From: CAYLLN01 sp964384375
Lineage (GTDB): Bacteria; Planctomycetota; Planctomycetia; Pirellulales; Pirellulaceae
DNA: 64,000 nt
Assembly: GCA_964384375.1 (NCBI GenBank)
Contig: CAYLLN010000030.1
Coordinates: 9,376 to 73,375, forward strand
Reading direction: 5' to 3'
Positions 30,701 to 36,600 of this stretch are shown in pieces. How positions within the stretch are numbered: position 1 is the stretch's first letter; every line of letters starts with the position of its first letter. Position numbers and translations under genes: made by a program. Under the pieces are notes generated by a model, which saw only the letters and a list, made by a program, of their open reading frames with translations, was not told the DNA's origin and did no database searches.

Positions 30701-33325
30701 TTCGGGACAGTGCATGGACCGGGAGACGTTGGTTCGGCCATGGCTTGGTCGGTCGATGAGGAATCCACAACCGCCACGATCACGACCTTCCTTGATCTCT
30801 TGCCCGTCAGCCCGCTCGGCAACCTGACCTTCCGGGCGTTTACCGAGCAGTACGGCGACAAGAATCAGTTCCGAGACCAGGGGCAGATCATCCTGCAAGG
30901 GAACGAGATCAGCTACTCGTCGAACTGGGGCATTCTCATCGACGCCGCTCCTCGCAACGCGGCCGACGGCAACAAGCCCCATCCGGGTTCGGTGCGCAAT
31001 CTGCGCGAACTGAATACCGAACGCTTGGTTCCCGGCGTGGTCGTGATGAACAACACGATCCACAACAACGAAGCAGGCGGAATCCGCTTCAGCGGCGACC
31101 CCGCCGCCGATGGCGCGGTTCCGTTCGGACGGATCGTGAACAACACGCTGTATGGTCTGGGGGGCTCGCTCTCAGGCGGTACGCAGACCGACGTGGGCAT
31201 CCAGGTCGATCAGAACGCAGCTCCGACGTTGCTCAACAACATCGTCGCGAACTTCAACCTGGGCATCAGCGTCGATGCGAGTTCCCAAGGTTCCAACCGC
31301 ACGGTGCTCGCAGGTCTCTTGTTCCAGGGAAATGACAACAACTCCAATGTGGGCCTCGGCTCGTCGTTCCCGATCCAATTGGCCAATACCGATCCACTGT
31401 TCGTCAACGCACGAGGCGAGAACTTCTATCTCGCGGCTACTTCTCGGGCAATCGACAGCTCGGTCGATTCGCTGCTCGACCGGCCGGCGCTCGTCACGGT
31501 GAAGAACCCGCTGGGCATCGCCCAGTCGCCGATCTTGTCGCCCGACCGCGACGGTCTGGGGCAGTTGCGCGTCGATGATCCGACGGTCAGTACGCCGCAA
31601 GGCGTCGGTCTCAATCCGTTCAAAGACCGTGGTTCGATCGACCGCGTCGATTTCGTCGGCGCCAACTCGGTTCTGGTCAATCCGCCCGACAATGATCCGG
31701 AAGGGACCGATCTCGATCCGGCGACGACCTCGGTCGTCCGCCCCGCGACCGACATCATCCGCGATTTCCGCATTCAACTGATCGACCGCTTCGATATCAC
31801 GGCGCCGCCCGAAGGGTCGGACATTGACGATCTGACGGTGACTGCCGCGACGGTTATTGTGGAGGTGATCTCCGGACCGACGCCCGTGCTGTTGCGGCAA
31901 GGGGTGGATTATTCGTTCAGCTACGACTCGACGAATAACACGATCATTCTCACGCCGCTCGCGGGCTTGTGGACTCCGGGACAGACCTACCGGATTACGA
32001 TCGACAACAGCCCCACGACCGGCATCAAAGATCGGGCAGGCAATCCGCTCTTGCAGAACCAGATTGACGGGTCGCACATCTACACGATCTTCCTTGGATC
32101 GGCCGTCGATTACGGGGATGCCCCTGCCAGCTACAAGACGCTGGTGGCCAACAACGGCCCGCGCCACAGCATTTTGCCGACGATGCGCCTGGGACCGACA
32201 ATCGGCGCCGAGGCCGACGGTCAGCCTTCGGCCAATGCCGACGCCGATCCGAGTGACGACGGAATTACCGATTTGCGGTTCTTCCCCGGCGGCGCTGCCA
32301 ATACCTCGTCGGTCACGGTGCTCGCCTCATTTGCCGGCAGTGCCCGCCTTGACGGCTGGGTCGATCTGAACCGCGATGGCGACTTCGAAGATGCAGGCGA
32401 ACACGTGATTGACGCCCGCCTCCTGACGACGCCTGGCGCGGCGGAAACCATCTTCTTCACGACTCCGAACGGACCGCGCGGCGAATCGTTTGCTCGCTTC
32501 CGACTCACGTCGGCAGGCATCAGCACACCCACCGGGGCTGCTACGGACGGAGAAGTCGAAGATTACCAGGTGATTCTGACCGGACCGGAGTTCCAGAATG
32601 GAACCCTCGCCGAGGACGTGGACAACAACGGGATTGTATCGACGTTTGACCTGCTGATCGTCGTTAATACCTTCTCGGCGCTGTTCAATCAGCTCCGCAC
32701 CGACATCCCGAACAACACGACCGTGGTTCTGCCGCCGACGGCTGCGAACTACAACTCGCCAGTGCCGACCTTTGATCCGACGGGCGGCGGCCAACCGGGG
32801 CAAGGTCGATTCGTGGACGTAACCGGCGACGGCATCCTCAACTTCCTCGACATCAATGCGATCGTGAACTACATCACGCTCAACTTCCAACCCGGGCCAA
32901 GCCCGGAGGGTGAAGGAGCGTCGCTCGCTCCCGAAGGCGAAGGAAGCGGTTCCGCGATGTCGTTCATGTCGGCGAGCGAACCGGTGATGGTCGGCACTGC
33001 ACGGCCCGCTACGGACGAGGAGAAGGCTTTGCTCTCCGGCACATTGCTCGCTGCAACCAACATCATCCTGGAGGTTCGCGAGCGCAATAGCGGTCTGGAC
33101 CTCAGCGGCGATTGGATTAGCGACGATGACGACGACACACTCGCCACCGTTGCCGCGGCCGCGGCCGGCGATGTGGGCACGGGAAGCCGCTTGCTGTCGA
33201 TCGACGAGTATGCCCGCCAACGAAAGCCCTACGGTCCGATGGAAGATGACGCCTGGGACGACCTCCTCGGCGAGTTGGCCCAGGATGTGGGTGGCTTGCC
33301 TGGAGGCGACGACGAAAACGCTTAA
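18788..33325 (+). CDS. Giant (4845-residue) secreted protein: matrixin-like metalloprotease motif, beta-helix modules, GEVED and dockerin
   Basis: Starts with a basic stretch and LEQLEDRRVMA (residues 32-42), a planctomycete LEPR-XLL-type sorting motif. MHEIGHLLGLGH (HExxHxxGxxH; H490, H494, H500) is a metzincin/matrixin zinc site. PPC-like domains follow at about 548-628, 1948-2065 and 2160-2290. Large parts (about 790-1240, 1500-1600, 4030-4200) look like right-handed beta-helix. A GEVED domain (DYGDAPASYKT...GEVEDYQV) lies at about 4441-4600, and dockerin repeats (DVDNNGIVSTFDLL, DVTGDGILNFLDIN) at about 4608-4700. The tail is acidic. A 212-residue module occurs twice. Likely a cell-surface or matrix protein. 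Confidence 0.93.
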   Translation: MATQRSHKRLSALKKSRKFRDRSRQESRRMHLEQLEDRRVMAIFVLPNNGELLNEGDTRTVAPQDLTLRFTDIPGLDPATIASGIRLTRAGGDGIFGQANDVTIQPGFLGLGVNNREVIMRFAETLPDDIYRVTIVGAGTTPLRDTSGTAINGGVDFNLNFRLDLGAQVISIVPQPIRRNAAGGLEMTEVIPGGTTTRSTANMVYVYFNNDKLDPVSATRPEFYRLYVTRNTLDPSDDTEVLPTSVEYDQATNLVRLIFGSVSSLDQLATFDPTSGVKDPIGAFRLRIGTNESARNGGLPTTVQQLGLNDPGSSFATARDLGSSITTGIQGGTVALAQAVEAQAYTIAWPGSNEDPGHRDVPAETHLEGLADVVGGVSTIFYNFQPIIGTIPDGIGGSQPAFNLITENQKQRTREIFELYSRYSGVQFVESEDSGLTVATGDLRAIDPNVPTGPGGVPGLANPLIGLAIMDNGELWDDSYGGNWFQIAMHEIGHLLGLGHSSDLPPLQIQGDDPGISFGVGPEPVFPGDGDIVHIQHLFRPESQDIDMFRFVLDGTGVLTIEAFAERLPNASSLDTHLRLYRVGAGGVIEEIARNDDYFSQDSLLKLELGPGTYYVGVTASGNDQYDPTILDSGIGGSTEGNYEIKLDFRKSASQSIVDRTLAQGVIQDTLNVAFDGDADGTPGGVHNFWFRAAPLTAQAGRARTIFVDKVAPAGGNGLLSSPYRDIDDALAVATEFDIVRILGNGGTDGNLLTLHDNRAYQVGFGGALGNTPLADGTDLAVPKNVTVMIDAGAIFQMRRSSITVGSTSPSIFSDRSGGSLQVLGTPTNNVYFTSYNEIGGTGITTNVGLDQNPLNVPPAAGDWGGLAFRNDLDIADGRFDHEQAGIFLNYVNHADIRYGGGQVQVDSVPQVVTPISMLDRRPTVSFNTIRNSANAAMSANPDSFEVTNFQAPRYWRTFSSNPLYTPSDIAAPPSASFTLDFTRVGPDIHGNRLINNSTNAMFVRTRTPAGDVLEELTVSARFDDKDIVHVLEENLVVRGTPGGTTREETGPPTELILPTVLPGLGNFAASTIIEYRLVYVDLLGNESVASTSFFVNTDVNASAAVLLQQLPQVPAGYVARRLYRATSSSDPFTLVDQIPASVSEYTDRNRASTAPFAQIKVLGVESAAGAIHRPRPDASLVIDPSLIIKSDGARIDVGMGATLMAEGVAGQEIIFTSIADDRYGAGSTFDTNNDSPRLPSVPVVATLSQGGTAQNERQTVSLPNGLTAGGFTLTFNGQTTAPIAYNATAVAVQTALEALSNINPGDVAVTLATNVYTITFQGQFAGVNVNQLVANIAAVGAAADAGDWAGIFFNADAKGSIDNAVVAYAGGLNRIEGTLTRFNPIEIHQADVRIADSKFEFNLDGQGGQAPPDRFGRGPNAPGTIFVRGAQPIIIDNVVIDNAGAFININVNALNGLQVVDNGRQTGLIDREAGHFDNNGPLVLRNRLRDNEINGMVVRGGTLTTEGVWDDTDIVHVLFDEVNITDLHTYGGLRLESSATQSLVVKASGATAGFTATGRPLEIDDRIGGMLHVLGQPGVPVVLTGFSDDTEGAGVTPEGFPQTDTDGNGGPLGGGLPTGPEVNNGTRIDNDVDPNTVGFFQFQPGPGGSPILTGVTAQGQTQLFIDQDFVFEFLNYVDIGPSGGAIDLATTTITSQPTLISPDLVVSQGNFQGANGLVNWRVETRIDNGSATVNNTLILTSANPLGALRFINYLDEDVLLPGDDLLYQLGSPGQAGFRLYTLDNAERIGFGQGGIYVPGAGLVNATYDGWAADQYDELQLAIEGTGTTYSPTGNIDLTDLPAFSDPALGNVNGLNDVTTAMAWTVNPTSTTATITTFLELIPQAPAAAGNPGEWQGITIDQWAHDRNVETTLERETGDGTVNSTPQRAQFLGGLGPFEKSGDENLRLGFTVHGLIANTSDVDVYSFSAKSATEVWIDLDRTTHALDAIVELIDNNGNVLARSNNSTAEKAGTEARVGLARDMQKTPPYAGADRYTTNPRDGGMRIVLPGPANTTNTYFIRVRSAPGTFVGEIGNSLNPGLTSGAYQMQLRLREVDEFGGSTIRFTKISNAVNGIHVIGQPTHSPLSGEAAETNNAANNGIGGAQVIGNLLASDRGMLSVGGVMNATGDVDWYTFSVNYGETLEIPDQPDVEEWWSTIFDIDYADGLARANLTLTIFDAAGNIVLTSRDSNIADDRPNPLNSADSSDLTRGSSGAADPWIGPVELPEGQYFVAITSDNVMPQVFDQFTNANSASPLVRLEPMDSVRRIVEDHIGFSGGQTGSAPLYPDFITGASAVLPWDLHDVTLYISRDQSFNASPVPNSTEILTVDPFSGLVEYSVGSFGQNIGDIAIHPSGRLYTYQVFRETGDNTRFADATSGNYYQISTANGAITLIGDDGITTNMQDPGSTTPSAVLANDVNGTRVGEGVHFRAIDISNYPNNPLTGGIAGLAIGGRDPLNGNGTDAPNILYAFNPDTGAASSIQVANRTGTGLLPGPLNQAPAGTNIVERAVLNTTVDSNPGGNSDVIQTAEATIVNVTSGATRFQIMDQGYPVGGGRPPEIPTGVPTPTTFAMRYGGGPGANVTFEFDAGPEAIFEINGTSSLFIRDGQGFTINAAASAFVEFDTGPIMFVQQGAGGFADGNSFEIVAPNGGGTTVFEFDNNGAATGLAIPINGNATTMANAIVSAINNANLTTQAVILPGSTRISLVNRTGVPAADDANVLNSTALGVVVQGGIGVTAGNIGIRIEETSLQADLVLAFANANATPNNRPNNAATAIGVSDPIFTPGGDSRVTFGFDGNRLNLSGATSFGALGSVAVPGVPGLPPALSTNVLDTVGSQGGINLIPAGRVAVPFLAQDSAADIAGRMAAAINNRFSPATPAFVNGDTLVAPGSTIASADVPLQSAAQAPGGTITGMTAVQQFDANGVPTSTEVFVVTDNGGLYRIINPFGLNAQLDYINSAVDLVGIEFSGLTVGPANVEGNRYREMLFATTQDGELYAFDTNGILQPIFNSRFNPVTGLMEAQSSMQLQTGGSAPLTGVNGIQFSTLDRNLWGTTGARDTNPGHGFETVVDQSRVFDDGGSSLHFGTGAVAGANSGIDSPGGAHGTVESAPFSLRGYSSADNPVLYFNYFLETENVTHGPGAGNGTMRDAFRVFIAGDDGEWNLLTTNDQVILPGLLDDDFDFAPARVKETFDDTGSWRQVRVELADFAGQDNLRIRFDFSTAGEMNVGDQSTPVNGDDLRAVEGHFLRDTQTFELSAGSDTTNPTRTFEFDMGYTLVVPNGVRIPDGARFVVDGVNFEFNSVGTASAGFTPINYQTADNPEQLAQRIFLALRAASPTLAVQVNGNRLNLRGGAAGAVTGATAVSTSNGTPAGFVEGAPGVINGIQVNVHSGMSRDEVREAIALVMADEYAGGDRAQIKTENEIIRLIGSNFPLVPAVPPALDPPQFGYRFVDQDAGLFADPLNQRLLGVTTFLPGDDWGSFNSALRAQNNNIEGVYIDDIVIGFAERGEMVSGSQAQRNNQNFINNPVSDPTNITEGAYQLEIRRAAEAGVPNPFPPPPLALLPSIDTNDRLAESRTLVAPAGYQVTEGQFFTLSDGVNQVTFEFNDLAVHGAGVPNSTAVQQGRIRIDFNVNDPADLMARRIRAAINSAPVQAVLRIAAQLSDGVLGNGSTAHHVNLIGSISIVNGGTAPGAINLFLPTNGPEVDLGFDIDNDIADTTVGHFAMDVFAGGETNSTSATYQGETQRLTAANFVFLMLNYLDIGLPGDAIRISDTNITDLGTIVAPDVIESRGNFLGENGPINWVVRTSIANGATGAVSTISFDSVLPLGALQFINYLEVDADGFLNDYVYQVGTPGAANFRVFTVDGTERVGMGQGGVYVPGPGLVNAQYDGWTSDVFSNLVDSIEGPTGLSYSVLGNINTINLPPFFDEKFGTVHGPGDVGSAMAWSVDEESTTATITTFLDLLPVSPLGNLTFRAFTEQYGDKNQFRDQGQIILQGNEISYSSNWGILIDAAPRNAADGNKPHPGSVRNLRELNTERLVPGVVVMNNTIHNNEAGGIRFSGDPAADGAVPFGRIVNNTLYGLGGSLSGGTQTDVGIQVDQNAAPTLLNNIVANFNLGISVDASSQGSNRTVLAGLLFQGNDNNSNVGLGSSFPIQLANTDPLFVNARGENFYLAATSRAIDSSVDSLLDRPALVTVKNPLGIAQSPILSPDRDGLGQLRVDDPTVSTPQGVGLNPFKDRGSIDRVDFVGANSVLVNPPDNDPEGTDLDPATTSVVRPATDIIRDFRIQLIDRFDITAPPEGSDIDDLTVTAATVIVEVISGPTPVLLRQGVDYSFSYDSTNNTIILTPLAGLWTPGQTYRITIDNSPTTGIKDRAGNPLLQNQIDGSHIYTIFLGSAVDYGDAPASYKTLVANNGPRHSILPTMRLGPTIGAEADGQPSANADADPSDDGITDLRFFPGGAANTSSVTVLASFAGSARLDGWVDLNRDGDFEDAGEHVIDARLLTTPGAAETIFFTTPNGPRGESFARFRLTSAGISTPTGAATDGEVEDYQVILTGPEFQNGTLAEDVDNNGIVSTFDLLIVVNTFSALFNQLRTDIPNNTTVVLPPTAANYNSPVPTFDPTGGGQPGQGRFVDVTGDGILNFLDINAIVNYITLNFQPGPSPEGEGASLAPEGEGSGSAMSFMSASEPVMVGTARPATDEEKALLSGTLLAATNIILEVRERNSGLDLSGDWISDDDDDTLATVAAAAAGDVGTGSRLLSIDEYARQRKPYGPMEDDAWDDLLGELAQDVGGLPGGDDENA
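23807..24444 (+). repeat. Internal duplicated module, copy A (residues 1674-1885 of the giant protein)
   Basis: Begins FLNYVDIGPSGGAIDL and ends TTATITTFLELIPQAP. Shares with copy B the blocks GALRFINYL, GQGGIYVPGAGLVNATYDGW and TTATITTFL. Duplication seen at protein level; DNA has diverged. Confidence 0.85.
30173..30816 (+). repeat. Internal duplicated module, copy B (residues 3796-4009 of the giant protein)
   Basis: Begins MLNYLDIGLPGDAIRI and ends TTATITTFLDLLPVSP. Blocks shared with copy A include GALQFINYL, GQGGVYVPGPGLVNAQYDGW and TTATITTFLDL. Each copy is followed by a different domain. Confidence 0.85.
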
Positions 33326-33672
33326 TACCGCGAGATCCCGTACTGGATATTGACCGGTACGGCAGTATCGAAAATTCGGCCTGCGGGGAGGCGATTTCTC
33401 TCCGCTCTGACGCGCAAATTCGTTGCGGAGTTTTGACACCCTGACTAGTCTGGAAAGTTAAGGCGACCCGCGGAGTCTTCGCAATCGTTGTGCGCGGCCC
33501 ACCCGCGGAATCGCACTAAATCGTTGTGCCACAAGAAGTTAGGCACTTGCAACTACACGGCGCCCGCTCCCCCGCGGCAGTGCCGTCGGGCATGGCGGCT
33601 GCTGAGTGAAGAGGCGGGAAGTTGGCACGCACAAGCGGAACAGACCTTCTCATTGCAGAACGAGAATTCTCC
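33326..33672. other. Intergenic region between the two giant genes
   Basis: About 350 bases without a gene. It holds the hairpin at 33338 and a second imperfect one (GCGGGGAG/CTCTCCGC, about 33384-33406). The downstream giant gene probably has its own promoter here, but none is recognisable. Confidence 0.5.
33338..33362 (+). terminator. Stem-loop after the giant gene
   Basis: CCGTACTGG / CCGGTACGG, nine pairs including one G-T, 7-base loop, 12 bases after the stop. No T-run, so a Rho-dependent or mRNA-stabilising role is also possible. Confidence 0.5.
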
Positions 33673-36600
33673 ATGACTACCAGTCGCCGTACGTCACAGC
33701 GCACCCCGATCGCCGCGCGTCGCCGTGCGTTTCTCACGAGCGGATCGCCCCAGCGCCGAACACACCGCTCCAGCCGGCTGCGGGGCGTCGAGTCGCTCGA
33801 GACGCGTTCGCTATTGGCCGGCGATGCAGGCGTCTTTATCTCGGACTATTGGAACTACAAGAATCCGCACGACGTGAACGACGACGGCATCGTCACGACG
33901 ATGGACCTTCTGGCCATCGTCAACGACCTCTCGGCGGGCGGCGTTCGCCAGTTGCCTGGCACGACGGTGGGCGGCGGCAACAATTCCGTGGGGCCAGAGG
34001 GGGAATCGTCTTCCGGCCAGCCCGACTTTTTCATCGACCCAACCAATGACGGCCTCGTCAGCATGATGGACTTGCTGACGATCGTGAACCAGATGACTGC
34101 GGAGGGAGAGGGGTCGATGGACCCGGCCCTCATTCGCTACAAACTCGAACCTGTCGCAGCCGGGACGAACACGCTCTTGCCGACGAACGGCAGCGGGCAG
34201 TATTTAATTCAAGAAGGTGACTATTACGAACTGCGTGTGCTGGTACAGGATACGGGCCAGACTTCGTTTGGAGCGCTCACTCGCCCTTCAACCTTCGATC
34301 CGGACGGCGCCGGCCCGCAACCTGCAAAGTCGGCATTCGGGCTAACGACGGCATTCCTCGATCTGAACTGGGATACCTCGCGCACGGATGTCGAGGTCGT
34401 GGAGACGCAGATCGTCGAGATCGGCGGCACACCAACCGGCGATTCCTCCACTTTTACGATCTCGTTTAACGGCTTCACAACTGATCCGATCGCCTACAGC
34501 GATATTCCGGTGTTTACGGCCGTCCGAATTCGCGACGCGATGCTGCTCGAGCTTGGCGCCGACGGACGAACCGATGTCAGCAACTTGCGGAACATCGAGG
34601 TCGAGCCGGAAACACCGTCGTCCAGCACGCGGTTTCGCGTGCGTTTCATCCACGACTTGTCGAATCAGGACTTTACGACGATGTCGGGCGCGGTCGTGAA
34701 CGCGGACGGCGCCACGGGGATCACCGTCGAACCCAATATCGACGGGAACCCGAGCAATGCCGCCTCGTATCGCGAAATGTACCGCGGCCGCGTCACGCGC
34801 AACCAGAACAGCGCTTCGCTGGCCGTCTTGCCGAACAACCCGCAGTTTTTCGATACCGACGCTCAGCCTCCGTTCATCAACGCTGATCGCGTAGCAGGTG
34901 GCGTGAACGACGCCGGATCGATCAGCGAGACGAGCCTCAATCCTTCAGCCGACCGCTCTGGCGTTCAGCTGGTGGAGGTGTTTCGCCTCCGAATGAAAGC
35001 GATCGACGGCGACAACGCCACGCCCGTGAGCTTTGTCGGCAGCGTGACGAATCTGAACGTCACGAATAATTTCAACTCGATTCACGGCTTTACGGCAGTC
35101 ATTCCGGCCAACCGGATCGTCTTCGACCAAACCGGCGATTTTATGACGGACCCGGCTCCGGAGTTGCTCATCACCGAGCAGATTTCGGCGGTTAACGACA
35201 GCGCCACGATCAATGAAGGGCCCGGCGCGACGGTGCTCATTGACGTGCTGGCCAACGACGTTGACGCTAATCCCCCGCCTGGCGTCTTACGCGGCAATCT
35301 GCAAATCCAAAGCTTCACCCAACCCGCGTTTGGAAGCGTTGTACTCGAAAGCGGCCAGTTGCGTTACACCGTGCCAAACGCCGACTTCAACGGCGTCGCC
35401 ACGTTCCAGTACACGATTCAGGATGGTGCGTTGACCGATACCGGTACAGTGACGGTCACGGTGAAGGCGACCAATGACTCGCCGACGATCGCCTCGCCTG
35501 GAACGCAGATCATCATCGAAGACGTCTTGGGCGGCCTGATTTTCTCGACTGGCAACGGAAACGCCGTCACCATCAGCGATGTGGATGCCGGCACTGCAGA
35601 CGTTCAAGTCACGCTGACGACGACGGGCGGCACGCTGACGCTCAATCCGATGGCCACCGGCGACCTGACGACGGTCAATGGCGACGGCACGGGAAGCGTT
35701 ACAGCCATTGGCACGGTGGCCGAGATCAATGCCGCCCTGAGCGGTTTGCGGTTCACTCCAACGCTCAACTCGAACGGCGCCACGTCGATTGGCATAGCCG
35801 TAAGTGATCTCGGTAACACCGCCCATCCCGACAACGCGGCAATCGGCACCGCCAACGCGACCGTGCCGATCACAGTCAACGCCGTCAACGACGCGCCCGT
35901 GCTGACGGTTCCCGGTGGGCAGACGGTCGATGAAAGCGCTGTCTTGACGTTCACGGGGAGCAACCTGATTTCGGTGGTCGATGTTGATGCCGATGTCGGA
36001 ACAGTTCCCTTCCTCACGGTAACGCTCACGGCCGCGGCCGGCAGCGAGATCACGCCCGATGCGACGAGCGGCGCGTCGATCGGAGGCAGCGGCACGAACT
36101 CGGCGACAATTTCCGGGTCGGTCTCTCAGGTCAATAACGCCCTCGACGGCCTGACGTATCGCCGGGTCAGCCCGCTCAACGATACGCTGACGGTCAACGT
36201 CTCGGACAATGGAAACACCGGTAGCGGACCCATCGGAACGGATCAGGAGACGATTGCGATCCAGGTCGTGGCAACGGCGCGACCGCGAGCCTTGGATGAT
36301 GTCTTCCCCCTGAGCGGCACATTCCAGGAAGGCGCCGCCGAGTACATTCTCGACGTGCTGCTGAACGACCTGGTGAATCTAGGCGAAACCCCGCAGATCT
36401 CCGGTTTCTCCGCCCCCGCTGGCTTCACACTCACGGTCCTGCCCGCCAATAGCGGAATTCCGCGCGAACACCTCCGATTGGTATCAACCGATCCGGACTT
36501 CTTCGGACAGGTAACGTTCACCTACACGCTGATCGAGACGGATAACGTGCCGTTTGGTACGCCGGGTCAATTGCCAAATTCCGGTCCCGACGAAGGAATG

